This document shows, one piece after another, positions 1 through 9,190 of a DNA stretch of 64,000 bases. A program made the translations under genes and the position numbers. The notes under the pieces were generated by a model that saw nothing but the letters and a program-made list of their open reading frames with translations, was not told where the DNA came from and did no database searches. Each line of letters opens with the position of its first letter. Within the stretch, counting starts at the first letter, position 1. The DNA lies in contig OZ020489.1 of assembly GCA_963971405.1 (NCBI GenBank), positions 12,772,001 to 12,836,000 on the forward strand, read 5' to 3'. The DNA comes from Psococerastis gibbosa. Its lineage: Eukaryota > Arthropoda > Insecta > Psocodea > Psocidae.

Positions 1-660
1 CGATAAAAATTAAAAATCGAATGTACCCCGTTTTCGGGGACCCTTACACCCATAAAAAATTAGCGTACAATCCGTATATGGGATTTTAGGGTGGTTCTGA
101 CTAGTCATTCAGCAAGTACTAAGGATCCAAAATGCAAAAGTTGAGCTTGTCCCTAATGTTTCCAAATCTCAAACCCTAAAGCTTACTGATTTATAGGGCT
201 TGCCTATCAGGTAGCAGTCGACTGCAATAGCGAACCAACTGCAAGTTGCAACAGGTCAAGAAGCAACTCATTCGCTAGACAGGCAACATCGGCAAGGGGT
301 GGTCAATAACTCCCAACATTTTAAACGGCCACTTAGTCCAGGGATTCGGAACCCCAGAATATACTGTACATACACAGTAGTATACACTATGTAGTCTTCT
401 TCACTTCCTGTGCCATTGGAATTTAACATGTAACAAATTTTTCTAGCTAAGTACATAAACACCAGATAAATCTGCATTATTATTTTAATATACTGTATGA
501 ATGTATGATACCTTGCACTGGGAATGTTTGCAGGATGATCCATTCTCAACTTAAAAACATTTTGTGGATTCGCTCTTTTTGCAGTTATGTTTTTTTTTGC
601 CTATACAGACTTACGGTTAAATACACTGCATCCTCAGAATATATGTAAATGTTACCGTAT
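1..660. other. Non-coding, nothing recognised
   Basis: AT-rich sequence with no splice-bounded open frame, repeat termini or RNA signature that I can identify. The 93-codon minus-strand frame at 268-549 has no family resemblance and is probably chance. Confidence 0.5.
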
Positions 661-663
661 TGA

Positions 664-803
664 GGCGGCTATTCCACTGACCTCGTTTTGCAGAGTGAGC
701 GTGACATTGACGTGGTAGCAGACATTCTTAATAAGTCTTTAATGTCTGCTACCATGTCAATGTCACGCTCACGCTGCAAAACGAGGTCGGTGGAATAGCC
801 GCC
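664..803. mobile_element. Hairpin MITE, GTAGCAGACAT family, copy 1
   Basis: This is a near-perfect 140-bp foldback. The left arm starts GGCGGCTATTCCAC and the right arm is its reverse complement. Both arms carry the core TGGTAGCAGACAT or TGGTAGCAGACATT near the loop. A 3-bp duplication (TGA at 661-663 and 804-806) flanks it. Other copies with the same core and termini lie at 12503, 28254, 28536, 42033 and 50702. No coding capacity. Three-bp target duplications fit a PIF/Harbinger-like mover, but that assignment is inference. Confidence 0.85.
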
Positions 804-961
804 TGAATAAATGACACCAGTGACGTTGAATACCTATTCAATGGTCTTATCTGAAACGTCTACATTGTAAGTCACCATCTTGGATTATGACCTTATGGTC
901 CAAATTTCTAAATGACAACATCAAAATTAGCGTTCAGTAAGTCCAAATTATTTTGTAAGAA

Positions 962-1215
962 GTAGTCAGAATGGCGTAGGGGTAACGACTCGGACTATCA
1001 TCCAGAAGGTGACTGGTTCGAGTCCCACCCGAATGCCAAAATTTTCTAGTGGTACAATTATTTATCTTCTGACTACCATGCTTCGGAGGGCATGTAAAGC
1101 CGGCGGTCCCGGCAGTCTTCCCTGACTGTCGATAGGTTAAACAGGAGGCTGTTGATGCAACCTGAAAACTCCTGTACCACGGGTAGTACCACCCCGACAC
1201 GAATTTACTTTTTAC
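962..1215 (+). mobile_element. tRNA-derived SINE with 12-bp target duplication
   Basis: The tRNA-like head has an A box (TGGCGTAGGGGTAACG, about 973) and a consensus B box (GGTTCGAGTCC, about 1016). A conserved body block GGAGGGCATGTAAAGC follows at about 1085. The element is bounded by a perfect 12-bp direct repeat, ATTTTGTAAGAA, at 950-961 and 1216-1227. This is what LINE-driven target-primed insertion leaves. Related fragments lie near 4313, 29446, 36948, 49722 and 55780. The intact repeats suggest a young insertion. Confidence 0.85.
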
Positions 1216-1227
1216 ATTTTGTAAGAA

Positions 1228-1719
1228 AATATTTCACAAAATGTTACCCATTTAAAAATGGGAGAATGTTGGTATAATAGCTGCAGGTTATCGGGTGTAA
1301 AAGAAATAGTTGGTATAGCATAGGTGAGTTGTTGTCAGTACAGCGCGACTAGATTAGTAGCCTATAATCAACAGGGGTCGGCCAGTGGTATTAGCATTTA
1401 TTATATATATATATATTACTATATTATTAGAAATTAGCCTAAGTCTTATCAAACTTCTGCAGACAATTTTTTGAATGTGGCCCATAATATCGCCTAATTT
1501 GGCGACATAAATTCCCCTAAAAACAGTCAAAAAATGATTTTTTTTTTCGTTTGTGAAACGTTCTTTTATAACCCCCTTAGGTAATCCACATAGGCTTAAA
1601 CTTGCTGATTTGAAAGGAACATCATAATAATAATTATTATTTTGTCTTCAAATCCAAAGCCTCGGCTTGTAAAGCACCATGTTCTGTGTGTGTTGTTGCT
1701 CTGCATGTAGTACCTACTG
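1228..1719. other. Non-coding, nothing recognised
   Basis: AT-rich stretch with a short TA run near 1402-1418. I see no exon or repeat terminus. Confidence 0.4.
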
Positions 1720-1845
1720 CAAGACCGTGCCCAGATTTTGATTTCGGAAAGTCCATTATATCAAGTGTTCAAACTCAAATAAAACAATTTATTTCGGGAG
1801 GGGGGGGGGGTCCAGATCCCTTGGATCACACCCCTGGGCACGGCC
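1720..1845. mobile_element. hAT-like MITE, CAAGGCCGTGCCCAG family (worn copy)
   Basis: Starts CAAGACCGTGCCCAG and ends CTGGGCACGGCC, which are inverted repeats. It has an internal G-run followed by TCCAGATCCC. Better copies with 8-bp duplications lie at 3669-3829 and 37506-37685. No duplication is visible at this copy. Confidence 0.6.
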
Positions 1846-2317
1846 ATGACTCTAAAACATACCTGACTTAAAAATCATTGATTGAATCCATCAAAGGGGA
1901 TATGACCTAGTGGGATTTCTTTAAATTAATTAAGTACCGTACTACAATATATCATATAGAATGACATCATGTATCATGCATTGTATTGTTTCGTCATTTC
2001 GTCACTATGAAAACCACGCACGGCCAATAAAGCCAATTTAAATTGTGCAAATATTTTTGAGACAAATAAATACATTGAATTGAAATTGAATATACAATAT
2101 GTTAATTTAAAAGAAGTCATCGGAGCCGTATTCCAGAAAACATTTTTTTTTTTATATAAAATCCCCAAAACGAATTTATATTATATATAAGATATTAAAA
2201 ACGTCTTGGAAAATATTTTTGTGAACCTACAGTACGTATACAGAATTTAATCAAATTATATCAAATCAATTCAATTGTAACAATTGAAAGAATTTAGACT
2301 ACGACATCAGTTGAATT
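1846..2317. other. Non-coding, nothing recognised
   Basis: AT-rich sequence without exon or repeat signatures that I can name. Confidence 0.4.
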
Positions 2318-2547
2318 GTGTATGTACACATTGAAAATTTTGCAGTAGTTTTTGGCCACCCCGTGTTTGGAAGGGAGGCGAAGGTGGCTGGCTGGCTCAA
2401 GTTGGAACTGGAACTCACAGTCACTAACCCCTTTGATCATTGTGGTTCGCGCCTGTCCTCGAGGTGGTTGGTCGCCGTTCGGCTCACCGCACTTCCACAC
2501 CATTCCACTATGCCGGTAGTTTGCCTGCTGCCTGTCGAACTTCAGCT
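2318..2547 (+). CDS. Possible 5' exon of gene 1 (weak)
   Basis: A GC-richer island inside AT-rich DNA is open in one frame from an ATG at 2318. It ends at a good donor (CTT|GTGAGT, 2548). The last codons (PVELQL) join in phase 0 to the next acceptor at 2784, whose first codons read NDAREEAERIWK. I do not recognise the protein upstream of that. An antisense frame (2294-2503) is also open, so coding on this strand is not proven. It could equally be untranslated leader or chance GC-rich sequence. Confidence 0.25.
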
Positions 2548-2783
2548 TGTGAGTGTTCTTCCATTATAATCAACATATACATACTGTACATACAGTATGC
2601 AGACCTAAGCAAAAGCTAACGGCAGTGAAAGTATGTTCATTGTTTCTGCAGTGTTTTTAAATGCAAATACTGTGCGTAAACTTCACTTCTTTGTTCCGAA
2701 GCTCGGGGTCACATCGTACTTTGCAGGCTTTGCTTCTGACGAATAGCTGATTTTAATAATTTTTTAAATTTTTGTTATTTTAG

Positions 2784-2993
2784 AACGACGCCAGAGAAGA
2801 GGCTGAGCGCATATGGAAGCTATTGTAGCCTATAAAGGAAAGTACTTGCGGCCAACTAACTTAATCAGATCAAGCGGCCTACAGGCTACAGTAATGGGTT
2901 TAGACGATGTTTCTCAATACAGCCGGCATTTTGGCTTTTTGTATGAACGAGGATCATTCAGGGCGCTGTCGGAACAACCTGGGGGCGAACAAG
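2784..2993 (+). pseudogene. Gene 1 exon, possible end of a MADF domain, frameshifted
   Basis: The acceptor TTATTTTAG precedes the exon and the donor AAG|GTAGGC follows it. The first frame reads NDAREEAERIWK and then stops. From 2813 a second frame, shifted by one base, reads EAIVAYKGKYLRPTN and stays open to the donor, ending in phase 1. Joined conceptually, the pattern around Trp-Lys and the following Tyr, Leu and Arg resembles the last helix of a MADF domain (the W-K and L-R/K positions). MADF domains bind DNA and often occur with a C-terminal BESS motif, which the last two exons of this locus appear to encode. The frame break suggests decay. The exon could instead start a protein at the ATG at 2813. 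Confidence 0.35.
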
Positions 2994-3668
2994 GTAGGCT
3001 AAATATTTGGTTTACGTAAATTTCTTGAGAATGGGTGTGCAGTTAAATATTTTTTTATTTCATCATTTTTATGTAGTGTTGGAAAACGCTATAGGTACGG
3101 TTACTGTGTTACAGGGTGAGTCATGCCAACCACCCACCCATTTATTAGTTTATTGCAGTTATTATCGGGAATTTAGAGATCGGTTAAAAATTTAATTATA
3201 CGCTCAAATGGTAGGCCTATATCGGATTATTAAATTTGCCGGCATTGTTTAAATTTGACAAGTAGCATGTAGGCCTACATATAACATACGACAAGCCCTT
3301 GAAATTACAAAGCAAATAATATGAATAATACGAGCCTGCCCCTCAAGTTCGTTATTAAATACTAATTACTCTAGGAAAAAACTGGGGCGAAACGTTTGGG
3401 CGAATTAATGTGTACCAGTAGACCCACGCTAGTATACGGTATGTGTAAAATGGATTAATATTTCAAAGGCTTTCATATTTGATATGCAACGGGTCTTATT
3501 TTTACGAAATTGGAAAATTGGCACGTATACCTTACATGTCACAAAAAATAATCTAAAAAATATTAATTTACGGCAGGTCCACAAAAAATATTCAGTGAAA
3601 AGGCACAACCTTAACGAACAAGTTTGTGACGATTGTACTTTCGCCTTAAAGGTCTCATTCATAATCGG
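2994..3668. other. Presumed intron sequence, nothing recognised
   Basis: Lies between the exon ending at 2993 and the MITE at 3669. Small open frames on both strands (3429-3671 minus, 3484-3690 plus) overlap each other and lack splice or family support. Confidence 0.4.
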
Positions 3669-3829
3669 CAAGGCCGTGTCCAGGTTTTGATTTGGGGGGG
3701 GGAGGGGTCCAAAAATTGTTTACGTAATTTATTCATGAATTAATGGATAAATTCTTCAAACCATTCGGGTTTACATACTTATTTCGGGGGGGGGGGTCCA
3801 GAACCCATGGACTACCCCCCTGGGCCTTG
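3669..3829. mobile_element. hAT-like MITE, CAAGGCCGTGTCCAG family
   Basis: Left end CAAGGCCGTGTCCAGG, right end CCCTGGGCCTTG, with a short deletion in the right terminus. Flanks are ATAATCGG (3661-3668) and ATAATTGG (3830-3837), an 8-bp target duplication with one mismatch. It contains two G-runs. Eight-bp duplications and CA..TG ends fit the hAT superfamily. No transposase is encoded. Confidence 0.8.
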
Positions 3830-3837
3830 ATAATTGG

Positions 3838-4312
3838 CATACCAAATTAAAGACCCTATAAAGTACTTTCATTTGATCTGTAACTTGACACAATGTACAT
3901 TTGAAATTTCTGTGATACGTGAAATAGACCACCCTTTTTGGGCCCCCGAAAAAGCCACCAAAAGGTAGGCTAGTTCGACCCTACTTATATAAAAAAAATT
4001 TACCCCATTTCTAAATCCCCATTATAACGGAAATAAAAAGGGATGGATTCACCTTATGTACCTACATTTTACATCAGCATGGGTTAGCGACAAATTGCCA
4101 AAAGTTAAAAATTAGCCTACAAACAGTATAGGCTAGTTTTAAAAGAACAATTTTAAGCGTATGGTAGGTACCCTATAGGCTATATTGTTTTCACCAGAAA
4201 AATTCCCAACTACGCCATAAGATAATTTTATTATACTGATGTAAGGTCCGGTCCCACGAACGTAACGCTTGGAAAGTTTTCATTGCAGGATTATAGGATA
4301 TGCATTGGAACA
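3838..4312. other. Presumed intron sequence, nothing recognised
   Basis: AT-rich, no exon-like segment with both splice sites. Confidence 0.35.
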
Positions 4313-4424
4313 TGGAGGCATGTAAAGCAGGTGGTCCCGGGTTTTCCTAGTTAAGTGTAAGAGATGGCTTTATAGCCCTATAACTCCGCTAAGTTTGCTT
4401 AGTTATAGAAAAAAAAACAATATT
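4313..4424 (+). mobile_element. 5'-truncated SINE body
   Basis: Carries the SINE body block (GGCATGTAAAGCAGGTGGTC) and the tail with AAGTGTAAGAGATGGCTTTA and an ACTCCGCTAAG-like stretch, ending in an A-rich run. The tRNA-like head is missing. Confidence 0.65.
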
Positions 4425-4689
4425 TATTTTATTTAGAATTCGGTCCAGAATGCTGACGCCATTGCCATCCAATAATACTAACGAAAACTTTCTGGAACTG
4501 GTGTCCCTACCACAGGCTGTTATCCAAATGTTGAACAACGTCTTATTTCAATACTAATGTTTGGCTTTACTATCGGTTTATTTTTTTAAAGAAATGTGCA
4601 ATTAGATTTTTACACCTTTGCAGTAAATCTCCCTTATAATTATTTGTATGTGTTTTTAGGTATTAAACCGTCTTTGTTATTTTATTCAG

Positions 4690-4893
4690 TAGGGCGAGCG
4701 CCAGTTTCAAAGCCTACAACACCCGTAGTGGTGATTAGCAAAAATGGCGTCCGCTGAGGTGGCACTTAACAAGACTGGCAAGAGCATCACCGCCTGCAGT
4801 GGCAAGATCATCACTGCCCAAGACCGACCCCAGTGGCAAGACCAGTGGCACTGGTCGAGAATGACCTTCAAGGCCTGCCTGCCCGCCAAAACG
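4690..4893 (+). pseudogene. Gene 1 exon, Ser/Pro-rich, frameshifted
   Basis: The acceptor TTTATTCAG ends at 4689 and the donor ACG|GTAAGT is at 4894. The paralogous exon at 14633-14761 shows the reading frame: it is open as TRASPPAVARSPPPK...KGLPGYQN and ends in phase 1. Here the same frame reads TRLARASPPAVARSSLPK until a 2-nt deletion near 4850. The frame then recovers as NDLQGLPARQN with the same phase-1 end. Another shift is needed before about 4765, since the exon's first frame (SKPTTPVVVISKNGVR) stops. An alternative start with good context (AAAAATGG, ATG at 4744) opens a third frame to the donor, but the paralogue does not support it. The phase-1 end joins exactly to the next exon. Confidence 0.55.
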
Positions 4894-5538
4894 GTAAGTT
4901 GCAAGTAAGCTTTATACTGTACTTCACACTTCAAACTATGTTGACATGCAGCATGCAGCCTGTGAATTGGCTAATTACCTATTTACCCACTTAACCCAAG
5001 AGAATGTTGAGGAAAAGAGGCAAGAGGTTACGGTACACCATTTATGATATTAGTTCAACAATAAATATAACAAAAAAATTGGATTTTTAAAAGCTGGTTA
5101 TGTCTGAAGTCACCAATATACCTCCACAATTTTTTTTTTTTTTTTTTTTTTGTAATCACGTTACTATCTCATTGAGCAATGAGCATCATACTGTAGGTTC
5201 CCACCAGGAGTCATTAACACATGTCCCCCACAAATGATGAGGCAATGTCGTCGACATAATGGTTTTTAGTTTCTGATATAGGCTACAGTAAATCTCGCCG
5301 CGATAGGCGCAAGTGGTTGCATCGGCTTGTACCCTATATTTTACCGTTACGGGTGCTTTTTTGATTCAGGGAAATATGTGATGAATAAGTGTGGAGCCTA
5401 TACACATTTTTCGGAATTTCAACCGTTACAAGTACTACCGGGATCTAACCTAAAATGAGGCATAATAATTCATTATCAATTTTGGTTCTTTCAGGTAACA
5501 CACAATATTGCGTCATCGCCCCCGGGACTCCCCTCCAG
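4894..5538 (+). other. Gene 1 intron
   Basis: Contains a T-run near 5131-5151. Part of it (4920-5110) is homologous to 15564-15740 in the second copy of the locus. A second AG at 5495 is possible, but that start gives an immediate TAA in the preferred frame. Confidence 0.4.
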
Positions 5539-5662
5539 TGTATCCGACGTGGCTGCCAGCGTCACCAGGTTGGACTGATTTAGAAGTCGGCCTAATCAAT
5601 TCAGTGGCATCCACAGGTGCCATAACAGGCGCAAGCCCGAAAGGAGGCCATGCTGGGAAATG
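5539..5662 (+). pseudogene. Gene 1 exon (one open frame)
   Basis: The acceptor CTCCCCTCCAG is followed by an uninterrupted frame to the donor AATG|GTAAGT. It reads VYPTWLPASPGWTDLEVG then LINSVASTGAITGASPK then GGHAGK. It starts with two bases that complete the phase-1 end of the previous exon and ends in phase 2, exactly matching the base supplied at 6389. I do not recognise a domain. No counterpart is visible in the second copy (15.6-17.2 kb), where family A elements have inserted and the exon seems lost. A shorter exon pair within it (5496-5565 plus 5616-5662) is possible but uses a weak donor. Confidence 0.5.
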
Positions 5663-6388
5663 GTAAGTCCCACAAAATATACTTTATTGAAGGTTGTGTG
5701 CAAAGCACAGAATATACAGTATACATGCTCTTACGACCCCATAAGCAGCTGCGACGACTATAAATTGTTTCCAATGAGATTAAGCCTAAACAACACTTTA
5801 AAATTGGAATATTCCTAAAAATAAAAATATCAACACGCATCAATAGCCTACTTTACTTGTCTTATACACACCAGCAGAGCAGACGACAGACTTCAAATTG
5901 GATTAAAATGACGGATGAAAATACCTGTATTATGCAAAGCTCCATAATAAGCAAATAAATAATAGTAACCATTGGCTACCCAGGAAATGGGGAACCCCTT
6001 AGTGATGTAGACTTAGTCATTACAACTGCCGCTTACTGCTGCACTTAATAATGTTCTAATATGTTGCATTTAAAAACCAAAGCGTATAGGTACGTTTGGC
6101 TCAGTTCAGGTTCCCAAGAATATTCCATGAAAGCCGAATCGCCCATGAACCTACAATATGAAGAGCAGCAGAGAACTACTTGCTGTAGCTGTACCGTATT
6201 CATCTTTAAAATGTTATAAATGTTTTACCTATCATTGAGAAGTGTAAAATGATATACAGTACATATGGCGGCTTCCACTGAGTTATAATTCAAAAGTAGA
6301 CTGTAACTTGTCTCAAGCAAGTCTTGTGAAATCTGTCTGTAATTGATGTTTGGATACATTTTCTAAATTACAATTTCTGTTGTTTCAG
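5663..6388 (+). other. Gene 1 intron
   Basis: The last 200 bases (6190-6388) align closely with 17020-17225 of the second copy. Nothing else recognised. Confidence 0.4.
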
Positions 6389-6588
6389 CATTGTACATGC
6401 GCCATCACCAAAGAAGACGAGAGGCATCAGCGGAGGTTGTCCTCGGTGAATAGGCCTACTTCATGAGCAGCTGCGCAATGGTCCGGACGAGTGCAAGATT
6501 CCTGAAGAAGAAAGCCTGGTTGCTGGCAAGGCCACGGACTCAGTCAATTATGCTGTCATGATGCTGCCCAATACGTTTCATCTAAAAT
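6389..6588 (+). pseudogene. Gene 1 exon with in-frame TGA, runs into a BESS-like motif
   Basis: The acceptor TTGTTTCAG and the donor AAAT|GTAAGT are both strong. In the phase-consistent frame it reads IVHAPSPKKTRGISGGCPR, TGA (6447-6449), then IGLLHEQLRNGPDECK, IPEEESLVAGKATDSV and NYAVMMLPNTFHLK. The final base starts a codon completed by the next exon. The duplicate at 17226-17454 keeps the same frame and the same TGA, but has 29 extra bases after GGTCCGGA that shift it. NYAVMMLPNTFHLK plus the next exon resembles the first helix of a BESS motif. TGA is most simply a stop in a decayed gene. Recoding is an unlikely alternative. Confidence 0.55.
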
Positions 6589-6661
6589 GTAAGTTAACTG
6601 AAATTATTTATTTCCGCTCAAAAATATGGGTCAAGGTTAAATTGAAGAAATTATCCTGAGG

Positions 6662-6818
6662 CAGGCGCGGATCTATGGGGGGGGGGGCTATAGCTATAAT
6701 ATAGAACGCTAATTGCTCTGAAAATACGTAAAACCCCAATATTTCAGCCCAATTTTTCAAAACAAAATAGAAATTTAATCTCAGCCCCCTCCTTGGTCTC
6801 ATTCTAGATCCACGCCTG
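6662..6818. mobile_element. hAT-like MITE with empty site in the paralogue
   Basis: Termini CAGGCGCGGATCTA and TAGATCCACGCCTG are inverted repeats with one mismatch. It is flanked by a perfect 8-bp duplication TCCTGAGG (6654-6661 and 6819-6826). The second copy of the locus (about 17515-17545) has the uninterrupted site with a single TCCTGAGG, so the insertion postdates the duplication. A related copy lies at 14226-14483. Confidence 0.92.
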
Positions 6819-7783
6819 TCCTGAGGCTTCTGTAAAAAATATCCCCCGAAAGATTGCCACCATAATCAGTTCATTTTTTCCCCCACAAAGTCAAATTTCT
6901 CATGAAATATAGAAAGCTATAAATGTGAGTAGGTAGATCAAATGCTCCTCTACATTTTAGTGAATGCTATGTCACCGTTTGGCCACAGTTTTTTAAGGCG
7001 TGAAAAGTATGTAGGTCTACATCGTTACAAAACATGCGAAATTCAAACTTCCATGCAAAATAATATGTAAAATAAAAATATAATAAAATGGAATTATTGT
7101 TTTGGAAAGGAGGATTGATGGGAATTTACAATTTGGAATTTTGTTATATACCGAAACGAGGCACATACCGAAGTCTCATTAAATTTATAAGGGATGAGAA
7201 ATTTGACTCTCCAATTTCGGGGTTTCGGAGAAAATCTTAACTTGCAATACATTTGGCTGATCAATATCAGTCGTAAAGCCGTAGAGAACATTGCTACAAG
7301 AGAAGCCTGTGCTTTGCCCCATGTCTGCTGAAGATTTCAACGGCTCAGAATAATATATACTAGTAGTATAGCCGTTTATTTACAGAGCCACTTACTTGGG
7401 CCTTTTTAGTGCCGAGAGATGTCTTGAATAATCAAATTAAGTTAGTTCAAAATAATAACAATAGCAACAATAACAGTAAGGAGAGAAGCCTTTTCAGTGC
7501 CATTACATACGTTGCACAGGCAGATTTAGGGAAAAGTAATACGAGAGAAACCTTTTCAGTGCCAAGATCTGTTGAATGCGCAATAGAAAATTAACCCTTT
7601 CTTCTAAGTTGCAACTGTGACGTCTAATGATCTCATAAGGACTCTCTCGCATGGTTAAATTATCGTTTCCATTTCTAGGTTCGGGGAAAAAATTGGTATT
7701 TTTACGGGAAAATAAATGGTGGCGAAAGGAAATTTTAATAACTTGTCATAATTTTTAACGTTATTTTTTTTGTTTCTGCATAG

Positions 7784-7986
7784 CTAGAGATAGAGCAGCA
7801 GTCTTCAACTCCGTGTCGTGCTTCCTCAGCGTGCTGCGGGAAAAGTTGTCGTCGCCTCCCAGGACTTCCCACCAGAAGATGGAACAAGAGTCGGACCCCA
7901 CCACAGCACCCTGCAAACCATTTCTCTGTGTTATCACCCTTCGTAGACGGCGGTGCACGCACATGAACTGCTGTTATACCATCTAG
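7784..7986 (+). pseudogene. Gene 1 terminal exon, BESS-like helix and basic Cys-rich tail
   Basis: The acceptor GTTTCTGCATAG is followed by CT, which completes the codon left by 6588. The frame reads RDRAAVFNSVSCFLSVLREK then LSSPPRTSHQKMEQESD, continues through a basic segment (LRRRRCTH), and ends at TAG 7984-7986. The duplicate exon at 21173-21345 conserves the frame (TDRDAVFNSVLCLLSVLRKK). Together with the previous exon, the pattern of a hydrophobic run, Leu-Pro, a basic linker, Arg, then a Leu-rich helix resembles a BESS motif, which mediates protein-protein contacts in MADF-BESS regulators. The family call is from pattern only. Upstream frameshifts make a working product doubtful. Confidence 0.55.
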
Positions 7987-8111
7987 TCTATGGCTCGGAT
8001 GATCCGGCACGCGAGGGTAACCGATTATATTTTGTCTATAAGAGCGTGGTGTCAGGACATTATACAACCATCTTCGTGTACGTAGGCCATGATGGCTACG
8101 TCGAAGGTATT

Positions 8112-9190
8112 TAATTATTAATTATTATTAATTATTTTACCAGAGCTATTGTGCCGAAAGGGGGTCTGAGAAATATTCTTAATGGTTACCATAGAACTAG
8201 GCAACCAATCAGATCACTCAAATCATGGGGTTTTGCTGCGCATTTCTCTATGGAATATAATTCCTATTCGAAACCGGTCCACCAGTTACCTCCTGATTAC
8301 ATTATAAAGTTATTAATTATTTTTTCCCGCGCAAGCCAGAAATAATAGGGTTTAAACAATAGGAGTTAAACAATATTTTAAAAATTTAAATAACATTTAA
8401 AAAATTTAACAACTGCACCAGTAATAGCCTGTAATATTTTTGAACAGTTGAGAGCCATTTGTACAGATATGGTAGGGTCATGTTCCAAAAGGGCCGGTGC
8501 GTGGGAGTGTCAGTGGCGTAGCGTAGCTAAAACATAGTGTAGGGAGTCGGGGAGGCCTAAACTACAATCATCAGTTGGAACAATAATACGTACAGTCCTA
8601 AAAAATAGGGACATAAAATATAAATGTCAACACTCAATTCACTCATGTGTTGCCATCATGGAAAACATGTACGCATGCGCTGTTGGGGCATAGGTCTATA
8701 TAATCTAAAATGATTGCTAGCCCACTTAAAGATTTTTTTATTCATTTTAAATATTAAAACTAATCAATTTTATAATAAATTGGATTGAGGGATAGCTAGG
8801 AGCGGCCATAGATAACACCTCATTGGCTATCAAAATGTTGCTTTATGGAATTAGGCTGCTTCTTATTTTGCCCAATTTTGCAATTTCTACTTCATGAAAA
8901 TGCATACTAGTGAAGGTGTAAAGATCCAACTACACGTAAGCATTAAAACTTAGAGAAGATCATTTTATTAATCCCTTTAAACGTTTATTACAAAGAGTTA
9001 CACTATAACGGTCACGTGAGGTCCATTATCCCCAGACGAAATAAAAATATTAAATAGGTACACTGCGATGTACAGTGAAATTGAAACCACCCCGCGTGGG
9101 AGCTTATGGTCTTCCAGTCGAAATTAGATGGAAGCATAGGCCGCAAATATTACCGAGCTGTGGCGAATCCACCACCTCGCATGCGATCAT
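8112..9190. other. Non-coding, nothing clear
   Basis: A hAT-like terminus (CAGTGGCGTAGCG) is at 8511 but I cannot find its partner. A GC-rich end CACGCGCCGGCCCTG at 9289-9303 resembles the reverse complement of AGGGCCGGTGCGTG near 8489, so part may be an old element. No gene seen. Confidence 0.35.

Noticed and set aside
4744-4905. ATG frame MASAEVALNKTGKSITACSG with good start context
   Set aside because: The duplicate exon at 14633 has a stop in this frame, while a different frame is conserved and ends in the phase required by the next exon.
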